A DNA stretch of 44,088 nucleotides from an uncultured Collinsella sp. (lineage in GTDB: Bacteria > Actinomycetota > Coriobacteriia > Coriobacteriales > Coriobacteriaceae): contig UQVD01000004.1 of the NCBI GenBank assembly GCA_900544385.1, forward strand, positions 1 through 44,088. The letters are read 5' to 3'. The notes beneath the pieces are model-generated. The model saw only the letters and a program-made list of their open reading frames with translations, searched no databases and had not been told where the DNA came from. Position numbers and translations under genes: made by a program. Shown here piece after piece: positions 1 to 6,434 of the stretch. How positions within the stretch are numbered: position 1 is the stretch's first letter; every line of letters begins with the position of its first letter.

Positions 1-415
<415 letters not shown>

Positions 416-436
416 GGGTTCGTCCTTTCTCTTCCG

Positions 437-469
437 GGCGCGCGGGCCGAGTCGCCGTGCCCGCGCGCC
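437..469 (-). other. GC-rich hairpin in 5' leader of the ABC gene
   Basis: GGCGCGCGGGC at 437-447 and GCCCGCGCGCC at 459-469 form a perfect 11-bp stem with an 11-base loop. It lies about 20 bases upstream of the ABC ATPase start, on its transcript. No T-run follows on either side. It could slow transcription or translation of the leader, or only be a structural accident of GC-rich DNA. Confidence 0.4.
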
Positions 470-581
470 TTACCTTTCGGGTTCACCATCCATGGTGGGG
501 CGCGTTTCTAACGAAGCTGTAACGGCCGTTGGGCTCTTTTGGCGCCAGCCCTTCTCGACCCGTACGCCACTCATGGTATGT

Positions 582-593
582 TTATCGCGATAA
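582..593. promoter_or_regulatory. TTATCGCGATAA palindrome, candidate TetR operator
   Basis: A perfect 12-bp palindrome sits 18 bases before the GTG start of the broken tetR gene, between it and the divergent ABC gene. That is the normal place for an autoregulatory TetR operator. Function is inferred from position and symmetry only. Confidence 0.4.
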
Positions 594-610
594 CAAGGAC
601 GGAGGTGCCC

Positions 611-712
611 GTGGCACGCAATAAGTACCCGGAGGAGACGGTCGAGAAGATTCTTGACGTTGCCGAGCGGCTCCTCGTGGAGCGCGGCTACGAGCACACC
701 ACGATGATCTGA
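611..712 (+). pseudogene. TetR-family regulator, truncated after 33 codons
   Basis: The GTG start at 611 follows GGAGGT. The product begins VARNKYPEETVEKILDVAER and continues through LLVERGYEHTTMI, the start of a TetR N-terminal DNA-binding domain (helix 1 up to the GYxxTT turn). It stops at TGA 710-712. No recognition helix or ligand domain follows. The downstream sequence is instead a piece of a type I restriction specificity gene, so this looks like a deletion or recombination junction rather than a point mutation. It probably once regulated the divergent ABC ATPase. Confidence 0.75.
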
Positions 713-893
713 AGAGCAATACGCTAAATCGAAAAAGGTAATCGAAGCCGCGCCTGTGGACTTATCGAGGGTCGAGATTCCCGCCCCATCCATCGGCACC
801 CAGCAGAAGGTCGTCGACATCCTCGACCGCTTCGGCACCCTAACCAAATCGCTCACCGACGGTAGGATAAACCCCCATGAATATATGAATTGA
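711..893 (+). pseudogene. HsdS (type I restriction specificity subunit) fragment
   Basis: An open stretch directly abutting the tetR break encodes IPAPSIGTQQKVVDILDRF followed by GTLTKSLTDG. This matches the conserved segment of type I specificity subunits (IPxPPxxxQxxIVxILDxF, then a short coiled-coil helix) that closes a target-recognition domain. It ends at TGA 891-893. No start codon, no recognition domain and no hsdR/hsdM are present. It is a remnant, probably brought in when the tetR gene was cut. HsdS segments often recombine, which may explain its presence. Confidence 0.6.
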
Positions 894-901
894 CCTGCTG
901 A

Positions 902-919
902 CTCCAATGAAGATTGGAG
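902..919. other. 7-bp hairpin after the hsdS remnant
   Basis: CTCCAAT (902-908), loop GAAG, ATTGGAG (913-919). No U-run follows. It may be a weak terminator or a leftover structure. The rest of 894-972 shows nothing recognisable. Confidence 0.25.
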
Positions 920-972
920 GGTAACTGCCAGGGGTGACGGCCCAGCGAGTGTTATTTTGCGAGCTATGCGCA

Positions 973-998
973 TTGAAAGCGACCTTTCGTGGTATAAA
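973..998 (+). promoter_or_regulatory. candidate promoter for the toxin locus
   Basis: TTGAAA (973-978) lies 14 bases before TATAAA (993-998), which carries an extended -10 TG at 990-991. The spacer is short, but the extended -10 can compensate. Transcription would start near 1005, leaving a structured leader of about 140 bases before the toxin gene. Confidence 0.35.
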
Positions 999-1003
999 CT
1001 ACT

Positions 1004-1130
1004 TGCCGGAAGCCGCGGCTTTCAGAGTACGGCTTACGTGTACGTTTAACCTCCGTGGGCGACGGGGTGCCGCAAGGCGTAGAATATCGCCCACCTGTAG
1101 GGGCCTGCAGCGATGCGGGCCCCGCTTCGT
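1004..1130 (+). ncRNA. structured leader, candidate type III antitoxin RNA
   Basis: Between the candidate promoter and the toxin gene are strong RNA structures. GTGGGCGA (1055-1062) pairs with TCGCCCAC (1087-1094) and encloses a small GCC-GCAA-GGC hairpin. A 10-bp hairpin follows (1100-1109 with 1114-1123) closed by a GCGA tetraloop. A 12-bp palindrome AAGCCGCGGCTT precedes them. Type III toxins are neutralised by an RNA encoded just upstream, and a hairpin usually separates RNA and toxin. Unlike known ToxI/TenpI RNAs I see no tandem repeat, so the antitoxin role is inferred from position. Confidence 0.35.
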
Positions 1131-1147
1131 ATGAGGGGGCGTAACCG

Positions 1148-1597
1148 ATGAAGATCGTATCCATCTCCCAGGACTTCTTCGACCTCGTCGATGGCGACCG
1201 TGAGCTCATGCTTAAGCACAATCGCCCCTGCATCGTGGTGGTGAGGCTGCGTTTCCGCGGAAAGCGCAGGGACTTCGCCGTGCCGCTGCGTTCCAACATC
1301 GCCCCTAACGTGCCCAAAGACCAGTACTTTGCGTTGCCACCCCGCCCCACGACGCGCCCCGGCTGCCGCCACGGCATCCACTACATCAAGATGTTCCCCA
1401 TAACCAAGGCCTACCAGCGCCGCTTCAGGACCGAGGGCTCGGCCTACTACGAGACGCTCCAGCGCATCATCGATGGCAACACCAAACGCATTGTCTCCGA
1501 ATGCCAGGCGTACCTTGACCTCTATGAGCGCGAGGGAAGGTCCTGCTTTGCCGTCGACATCGATCGCATCGTGGGCCTGCTGGAAGGCGAGAAGTAG
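1148..1597 (+). CDS. ToxN/TenpN-like type III toxin (endoribonuclease family)
   Basis: This 149-residue protein starts MKIVSISQDFFDLVDG and contains FAVPLRSNIAP near residues 38-52, then GIHYIKMFPIT near residues 76-86. That order (conserved FA-I/V-PLRxxI, then a G-hydrophobic-K-hydrophobic motif) is what I recall of the ToxN/AbiQ and TenpN endoribonucleases of type III toxin-antitoxin systems. The length also fits. The ATG at 1148 is preceded by a GGGGGCGTAACC context. The gene is isolated, with a structured leader upstream and its own terminator downstream, as expected of a stand-alone TA locus. It sits in a degraded accessory zone next to a restriction remnant, suggesting a defence-type neighbourhood. 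Family call is from motif memory. Confidence 0.6.
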   Translation: MKIVSISQDFFDLVDGDRELMLKHNRPCIVVVRLRFRGKRRDFAVPLRSNIAPNVPKDQYFALPPRPTTRPGCRHGIHYIKMFPITKAYQRRFRTEGSAYYETLQRIIDGNTKRIVSECQAYLDLYEREGRSCFAVDIDRIVGLLEGEK

Positions 1598-1621
1598 GGC
1601 ACCTCGGCTCAGTCTCGAGCC

Positions 1622-1645
1622 ATGCGGAGTCGCTCCGCATTTTTG
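1622..1645 (+). terminator. rho-independent terminator of the toxin gene
   Basis: ATGCGGAG (1622-1629), loop TCG, CTCCGCAT (1633-1640), followed by a T-run to 1644. Between here and the yjdF stop at 1806 I see no gene or convincing signal. Confidence 0.8.
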
Positions 1646-1805
1646 AACGCCGCGTGTGCGTCCTAAATACTTGAGAAACAAGCTGTGAAGTGCGGTGGCG
1701 CGCCCGTGCCCGTGCATAGCCGTCACCATCAGCGTCTACGCGGTGTCGGCTTCAAGTGGAACTGGCGCCGCTGCTGTATATGGTTTGCCTTGCTGCAAAT
1801 GGCAA

Positions 1806-2213
1806 TCAATGCCCACGATGCTTCTGCTTGCGCTTCAGCTTTCGCTGCTCGAAGCGCGCATCAGCCTCTTCCGCGCGGCGTCGGCTTCTTGCATGAGCTG
1901 ACTCCTGTTTCATCGCTTCTCTCTGTGCTGCGAGCGCCTGCTGCGCCTTGGTGCTCATCGCGGGCCGCTTAAGGGCTTTCGCCGCCTCACGGGCGCGCCG
2001 CTTGGGGTTCTTCGCGGGCTTGTTTGTTTCAATGGCCTTGTCGCCGAAGAACGAGAGCTTCTCCCATTCGCTTGTAACGAATCGCAGGATCTCCTCATCG
2101 GACGGCTCCGCGCCGAAGACGATGCGGGCGACGCCGTACTTTCCGCCCTCGACGTGCTCCGCCAGCCCGACCCAGAATTGACCGTCGTGATATACGGTCA
2201 GGGTGGACGACAC
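1806..2213 (-). CDS. yjdF: YjdF family protein (DUF2992)
   Basis: The protein contains LTVYHDGQFWVGLAEHVEGG, then VFGAEPSDEEIL, STKAQQAL and a highly basic C-terminus ending KQKHRGH. All are hallmarks of the DUF2992/YjdF family, whose biochemical role is unknown. B. subtilis yjdF is controlled by an aza-aromatic-binding riboswitch. The start is unclear. A strong AAGGAGG (minus strand, 2240-2234) lies 20 bases before GTG 2213 but exactly 8 bases before an ACG codon at 2225-2223, and ATG 2255 has no ribosome binding site. Either ACG is used, or an ancestral ATG mutated, or GTG 2213 is used at long spacing. The gene follows a candidate riboswitch. Confidence 0.85.
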   Translation of the reverse strand: MSSTLTVYHDGQFWVGLAEHVEGGKYGVARIVFGAEPSDEEILRFVTSEWEKLSFFGDKAIETNKPAKNPKRRAREAAKALKRPAMSTKAQQALAAQREAMKQESAHARSRRRAEEADARFEQRKLKRKQKHRGH

Positions 2214-2255
2214 ACTGATCTGCGTGGCTGGTTCCTCCTTTATGTAGATGACCAT

Positions 2256-2348
2256 GCAGAGAAGGGACAACCAAGGAGGCAGGTTACTGATGCGGACTCC
2301 CGCACGCCCACGACTACCCGACGGGGACTGTGTTTTCATCTCTGATGC
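2256..2348 (-). promoter_or_regulatory. candidate yjdF-type riboswitch
   Basis: The leader between the TACAAT box and yjdF folds on the minus strand. CAGAGA (2344-2339) pairs with TCTCTG (2262-2257) as a closing stem. Inside are a TGCGG/CCGCA hairpin and an AACC/GGTT pairing, with GATGAAAACACAGTCCC at the 5' side. The SD of yjdF (2240-2234) lies directly after the closing stem, in the right place for translational control. Location and architecture fit the yjdF RNA motif. I did not compare it with the published covariance model. Confidence 0.6.
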
Positions 2349-2352
2349 CCGC

Positions 2353-2358
2353 ATTGTA
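2353..2358 (-). promoter_or_regulatory. -10 box TACAAT for the yjdF leader
   Basis: TACAAT on the minus strand places the transcript start just before the closing stem of the riboswitch candidate. No good -35 is visible at 17 bases (ATGAAG). Confidence 0.5.
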
Positions 2359-2438
2359 GCACGCGCGGATGCGCCCTTCATCGCTGCCGACATGACGTGG
2401 CTGGGATTCGTTCCTCGACACATCCTTTTGTATATTGC

Positions 2439-2487
2439 CTTCCCGGTTTCGAAACTTTAAATCAATTCGAGTTTCGAAACCGGGAAG
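2439..2487 (+). promoter_or_regulatory. 18-bp perfect inverted repeat, operator of a broken ATPase gene
   Basis: CTTCCCGGTTTCGAAACT (2439-2456) and its exact reverse complement (2470-2487) flank a 13-base AT-rich spacer. Each arm contains the self-palindrome TTTCGAAA. A TATATT box at 2431-2436 would start transcription inside the left arm. The SD AAGGAG (2485-2490) overlaps the end of the right arm, so a bound protein would cover both start site and SD. Confidence 0.65.
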
Positions 2488-2497
2488 GAGAGCGTAT

Positions 2498-2692
2498 GTG
2501 AGAGGCGATATGAGCATCAACTTGATGCTTGAGGGGGAGCTCGCGTCGCTTCTGCCCATCGGGGACGTGTTCCCGAAGGTCCTCATCTCCCGCATAGGGC
2601 ATGAGACCTGTACCCGGGAAGGCGTACTCGTGCTGGACCTCGCGCGGTGCTGCTCGGTGAGCAGGGGTTCTGAACACTGCGTAGGGATATAG
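2498..2692 (+). pseudogene. remnant of an AAA_14/DUF4143-type ATPase (C-terminal piece)
   Basis: GTG 2498 sits seven bases after AAGGAG and opens a 64-residue frame. The overlapping ATG at 2496 meets TGA at once. From residue 20 the frame reads IGDVFPKVLISRIGHETC and REGVLVLDLAR. This resembles the extreme C-terminus of AAA_14/DUF4143 ATPases (D-x-hydrophobic-PK, then GIxxxxLxxWL). The P-loop, the ATPase core and most of DUF4143 are missing, so this looks like an internal deletion that joined the 5' end, with its operator intact, to the 3' end. Family identification is tentative because so little remains. Confidence 0.45.
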
Positions 2693-2838
2693 CGCGACAG
2701 GGGGGTGCAGCACCGTTTGCGCCTTGTCTAGAGAACACGAACAAGAGATGTGGCCTGCAGACGACTGAATAGCTCCATCCGTTTTGGTTACAACAAAATG
2801 TGTGCCGCGCGCCTGCGGCATGAGGGAGGGAGATTTCT

Positions 2839-3369
2839 ATGAATATCGTTGTATTGAGTGGTAGCCCGCGCAGGGGCGCCAATACCGACACCATGGTCGA
2901 GGCGTTTGCCGAGACCGCGCGTGAGGGCGGCAATACGGTCGAGGTCGTCCGTGTTGCCAGCAAGAAAATCGGTGGTTGCCTGGGGTGTCAGTATTGCTTC
3001 GCCCACGAGGGCACTTGCGTGCAGAAGGATGACATGGTCGACGTGATCGAGTCGCTGAAAGGCGCCGATATGGTTGTCTTCGCTTCGCCTATCTACTGGT
3101 TTGATATCACTGCGCAGGAGAAGGCCGCCATCGACCGCCTGTACGCCTTCGGTGCTACAGGCTTCCCGTTCACCAAGACGGCCCTTTTGCTCGATAGCCA
3201 CAGCGAGGGCGTCTATGATGCGGCGATTGCTATGTACAGGGCCACATGCGCGTACTGCAAGTGGGAGGACCAGGGCATTGTCACCATCAGCGGCATGACC
3301 GAGCGCGACAGCATGGCATCGTCGCCCAAGTTGGAAGGGGTGCGAGAGCTCGCCCGCAAGCTCGCCTAA
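2839..3369 (+). CDS. NADPH-dependent FMN reductase / flavodoxin-family oxidoreductase
   Basis: A 176-residue protein starting MNIVVLSGSPRRGANTDTMV, the phosphate-binding loop of the NADPH-dependent FMN reductase fold (GSPRxxxNT). CLGCQYCFAHEGTCVQKDDM near residues 50-70 is the cysteine motif of iron-sulfur flavoproteins (CxxCxxC). FASPIYWFDITAQ is the conserved flavin-contacting loop. The role is likely cytosolic flavin-dependent reduction of a small molecule or quinone, substrate unknown. GGGAGGGAG precedes the ATG by about seven bases. It stands alone, ending just before a large inverted repeat. Confidence 0.9.
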   Translation: MNIVVLSGSPRRGANTDTMVEAFAETAREGGNTVEVVRVASKKIGGCLGCQYCFAHEGTCVQKDDMVDVIESLKGADMVVFASPIYWFDITAQEKAAIDRLYAFGATGFPFTKTALLLDSHSEGVYDAAIAMYRATCAYCKWEDQGIVTISGMTERDSMASSPKLEGVRELARKLA

Positions 3370-3382
3370 GGACAAGAGGGGC

Positions 3383-3447
3383 GCATGGCAATCAGCACTA
3401 GCGGAAATGCTTGCTGCCCTTACCAGGAGGAATGCTGATTGCCATGC
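3383..3447. repeat. 15-bp perfect inverted repeat, 35-base spacer
   Basis: GCATGGCAATCAGCA (3383-3397) and TGCTGATTGCCATGC (3433-3447). It lies between the flavin reductase and the convergent broken ATPase. No T-run follows, so it is not a standard terminator. It may be a non-autonomous repeat element or a transcript-end structure. Confidence 0.55.
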
Positions 3448-3477
3448 AACGATGCTCCCGCGGACAATTCCGGTGTG

Positions 3478-3945
3478 CTAAAACGCCTTCTCGTTCAAGA
3501 ATTCTCTGAACGCGGGGATGTCGAAGCCGACGAGGCCACGCCCACGTTCCCCGATAACGCCGTCCTCGAGGAGGCGGCGTTTGTATTGGCTTGCGTAGTT
3601 GCTGGCGACGCCCATGCGTTTGGCTATCTCCGAGATCCTGCTGGGGCCAGAATCGGGCAGCATCGCGAGCAAAAACTCAATGTCTTTATCGGAAAGCTCT
3701 CGATAGGTCGTTTCGAGAGAAGCCCGATGCCATGCTTCTCGAGTTGCCTGAAGATGCCATTCATGCACGTGCGCCAGTTGCCCTGGGCTTCTTGAACATA
3801 TGTCCAATCGATGCCCACTGGACCAATTTGAACGCCGTTCATGCGCGCGTGAGGCTGTGAAAGGTAGCTATCTGCCGCTTCTTTGGTTCGCTCGATAATA
3901 TCTTCGAGCATGCCTGGCATGGCGGAGCCATTTGCTGTACTCCAT
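3478..3945 (-). pseudogene. broken AAA-ATPase gene with C-terminal winged-helix segment
   Basis: ATG 3945 follows AAAGGAG by five bases and reads MEYSKWLRHA before a stop at 3870-3868. The next recognisable piece is in another frame (LEDIIERTKEAADSYLSQ ... WTYVQEAQGNWRTC). Near 3720 the reading returns to the first frame as ELSDKDIEFLLAMLPDSGPS, ISEIAKRMGVASNYASQYKR and GVIGERGRGLVGFDIP. That last part is the winged-helix C-terminus I know from coriobacterial AAA ATPases of about 430 residues. The Walker A and B regions are absent, so there is a large deletion plus two compensating frameshifts. The operator-like repeat upstream is intact. Confidence 0.6.
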
Positions 3946-3954
3946 GGTGGCTCC

Positions 3955-4010
3955 TTTGCAAGTTTTGCTAATTTTTGCAACTTTTGCTAACTTTTGCGAG
4001 TTTTGCTAAC
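3955..4010 (-). promoter_or_regulatory. tandem TTTTGC repeats, operator of the broken ATPase
   Basis: Three imperfect copies of a unit of about 19 bases, TTTTGCAAC plus TTTTGCTAA, giving six TTTTGC half-units at regular 9-10 base spacing. The first copy overlaps the SD (CTCCTTT on the plus strand, 3951-3957) of the ATPase pseudogene. Regular half-unit spacing suggests cooperative protein binding. Confidence 0.55.
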
Positions 4011-4072
4011 GGCTTAGGACGGTGCGGGAAGCCCCCGTATCGTCGACATTTCCGAGGATGACCTCCGCAACG

Positions 4073-4115
4073 AGCGGGGCCCGGGGCGCGATATTGCTGC
4101 GCTCCGGGCCCCGCT
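4073..4115 (-). terminator. 17-bp hairpin after the topoisomerase operon
   Basis: AGCGGGGCCCGGGGCGC (4073-4089) pairs with 4099-4115 across a 9-base loop, with one G-T pair. It lies 34 bases beyond the stop of the topoisomerase A subunit. A clear U-run is missing on the minus strand, as often seen in high-GC Actinomycetota. Confidence 0.55.
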
Positions 4116-4148
4116 GCTTTGTAAAACCATGGCGGTTCTGCCGTCGTC

Positions 4149-6389
4149 CTAATCAAACAAACTCGGCATGTCGTTTTCTTTCATGAGGGCACCGGCTGAG
4201 GGGAGGCTCTGCGCGGTGAACTTCTCGGCCGAGACGCCGGCGCCAAGGATCTCTTCGGTTGTGCCGACGGTGGTGACCGAGCGGCCCTTCTTGGCGGTAA
4301 AGGCCTGGACGCCCTGCGTGTTGGTAGTCGTCTTGGTCTTGAGCAACGACGTGTTGAAGTTCATCAAACGATAGTCGCTCGAGACCAGTGCGATGTCGCG
4401 GTCTTCCTTGAGCACCTGGGCATACAGCAGCTTGCTGCCGCCGTAGATAGCGTTCTTGAGGCGCTTGCGGTTGGTCTTGGTGACGTATCCAGAAAGTGCG
4501 ACACGCACCACGCGGCCGTTCTCAAAGACAAACAGCACGTCGGCCTTATAGTCCTCGGGGTCGATGACCCAGATGACGCTCTCGTCGGGTTCCATCTCAA
4601 GATCGGTCGGCAGGTACGAGCCCAGCTGGGCCGACTTGGTGTCCTCAAACGCCGCAACCTTGCATTTGTACACCTGGCTCTTGTTGGTAAAGACCAGCAG
4701 CTCGTGGGTGTTGGAGGACGGGAACTCGATAAAGGGTTTGTCGCCGTCCTTGTACTTGAGCGTGGTCGCCTTCTTGAGCACGCGGTCCGTCATCTTCTTA
4801 AGGTAGCCATCGCGCGAGAGCATGATGGTCACCGGGTACTCCTCGACCTCGGGCTCCAAGCTTACCTCGATAACCTCATGGGGCTCGATCCTGCCCGTGC
4901 GACGCGGCATCACATATTTCTTGTTGACCGCGGCCAGCTCGTCGCTGATGACCTTCTTGATGTTCTCCTCGCTGGAGAGGATCTCCTCAAGCTCGGCAAT
5001 CTCGCTCTCAAGCTTGGCGATGTCCTTGGTGCGGTTGAGGATGTACTCTTCGTTAATGTTGCGGAGCTTGAGCTCGGCAACAAACTCGGCCTGGGTCTCG
5101 TCGATGTCGAAACCCTTCATAAGGTTGGGCACGACCTCGGCTTCAAGCTTGGTGCCACGGATGATGGCGATGGCCTTGTCGATGTCGAGCAAGATTGCCT
5201 CGAGGCCGTGCAGCAGGTGCAGGCGCTCGGACTTTTTGCCCAGGTCAAAGTTAATGCGGCGACGCGTGGACTCAATACGCCATTTGACCCACTCGTGCAG
5301 AATCTGGCGCACGCCCATAACACGGGGATAGCCGTCGACGAGCACGTTGAAGTTGCACGAGAACGAATCCTGCAGCGTGGTCGAGCGATAGAGCTTGGCC
5401 ATGAGCTTGTCGGGGTCGACGCCGCGCTTAAGGTCGATGGCGATGCGCAGGCCCGAAAGATCGGTCTCGTCGCGGATGTCGGCAATCTCCTTGACCTTGC
5501 CCTCCTTGGAGAGCTTGACGATGCGCTCGATGATGACATCGGTCTTGGTGGTGTAGGGGATCTCGTAGACCTCGATGATGCGCTCTTCGGGAATCCAGCG
5601 CCAGCGGGAACGGATCTGGAAGCTGCCAAGACCGGTCTCGATGATCTTCTCCATCTCCTCGCGGCGGTAGATGATCTCGCCGCCGGTCGAGAAGTCGGGC
5701 ATGGGCATATACTCGAGCAGGTCGCAGTCGGGATCCTGCAGGTAATGCATGGTGGCGGTGCAGACCTCGTTGAGGTTGAAACCGCAGATGTCGGACGCCA
5801 TGGCGACGCCGATGCCCTTGTTGGCCGAGACGAGGATATTGGGGAACGTGGTGGGCAGCAGGCGCGGCTCCTTCATGGCGCCGTCGTAGCTGTCAACGAA
5901 GTCGACCGGGTCCTTGTCGATGTCCTTGAAGATCTCGGCGCTGATGGGGGAGAGCTTGGCCTCGGTATAACGCGAGGCGGCGTAGCTCAGGTCGCCCGAA
6001 TAGTACTTGCCAAAGTTGCCCTTCGACTCAACGAAGGGGGCGAGCAGTGCCTCATTGCCGGTGGCCAGACGTACCATCGTTTCGTAGATCGCGGCATCGC
6101 CGTGCGGGTTGAGCTTCATGGTCTGGCCCACGATGTTGGCGCTCTTCTGGCGCTCGCCCTTGAGCAGGCCCATCTTGTACATGGTGTAGAGCAGCTTGCG
6201 GTGCGAGGGCTTAAAGCCGTCGATCTCGGGGAACGCACGCGAGACGTTGACACTCATGGCGTAGGGCATGTAGTTGACCTCGAGCGTCTGCGTGATCGGC
6301 TGGTCGGTGACTTCGGAGTGCAGGCCGATGACGTTCTCGGCGTTGACCTGCTTTTTCTTCGGCTGGTTCTTCGTCTTCTTCTTTGCCAC
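4149..6389 (-). CDS. type IIA DNA topoisomerase, subunit A (ParC/GyrA-like)
   Basis: 746 residues from GTG 6389 (AGAGG five bases upstream). This is the DNA-breaking subunit: the winged-helix motif NPHGDAAIYETMVRL (94-108) and catalytic Arg-Tyr in AASRYTEAKLS (R140, Y141) are clear, followed by tower/coiled-coil and a C-terminal domain. I see no GyrA-box (QRRGGKG), so it should relax or decatenate rather than introduce negative supercoils, like topoisomerase IV. In the quinolone-contact region the positions equal to E. coli GyrA Ser83 and Asp87 are Ala99 and Glu103. It follows the B subunit by 45 bases in one operon. A canonical gyrase probably exists elsewhere in the genome. Confidence 0.93.
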   Translation of the reverse strand: MAKKKTKNQPKKKQVNAENVIGLHSEVTDQPITQTLEVNYMPYAMSVNVSRAFPEIDGFKPSHRKLLYTMYKMGLLKGERQKSANIVGQTMKLNPHGDAAIYETMVRLATGNEALLAPFVESKGNFGKYYSGDLSYAASRYTEAKLSPISAEIFKDIDKDPVDFVDSYDGAMKEPRLLPTTFPNILVSANKGIGVAMASDICGFNLNEVCTATMHYLQDPDCDLLEYMPMPDFSTGGEIIYRREEMEKIIETGLGSFQIRSRWRWIPEERIIEVYEIPYTTKTDVIIERIVKLSKEGKVKEIADIRDETDLSGLRIAIDLKRGVDPDKLMAKLYRSTTLQDSFSCNFNVLVDGYPRVMGVRQILHEWVKWRIESTRRRINFDLGKKSERLHLLHGLEAILLDIDKAIAIIRGTKLEAEVVPNLMKGFDIDETQAEFVAELKLRNINEEYILNRTKDIAKLESEIAELEEILSSEENIKKVISDELAAVNKKYVMPRRTGRIEPHEVIEVSLEPEVEEYPVTIMLSRDGYLKKMTDRVLKKATTLKYKDGDKPFIEFPSSNTHELLVFTNKSQVYKCKVAAFEDTKSAQLGSYLPTDLEMEPDESVIWVIDPEDYKADVLFVFENGRVVRVALSGYVTKTNRKRLKNAIYGGSKLLYAQVLKEDRDIALVSSDYRLMNFNTSLLKTKTTTNTQGVQAFTAKKGRSVTTVGTTEEILGAGVSAEKFTAQSLPSAGALMKENDMPSLFD

Positions 6390-6434
6390 GATATCCTCTT
6401 GAACTTCTTAAGGGCCGTCGTTATCGATTTGCTG

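Noticed and set aside
470..973. Minus-strand frame over the tetR/hsdS remnant
   Set aside because: Antisense to sequence with recognisable TetR and HsdS motifs.
1695..1901. Short plus-strand frame after the toxin terminator
   Set aside because: No SD, runs into the antisense of yjdF, no recognisable motif.
3955..4010. CRISPR-like repeats
   Set aside because: Units are contiguous with no spacers and only about 19 bases long.
4041..4142. Short plus-strand frame reading RIVDISEDDLRNERGPG before the hairpin
   Set aside because: Looks protein-like but has no start or SD, overlaps the terminator hairpin and matches nothing I know. It could be a gene scrap, but support is too weak.
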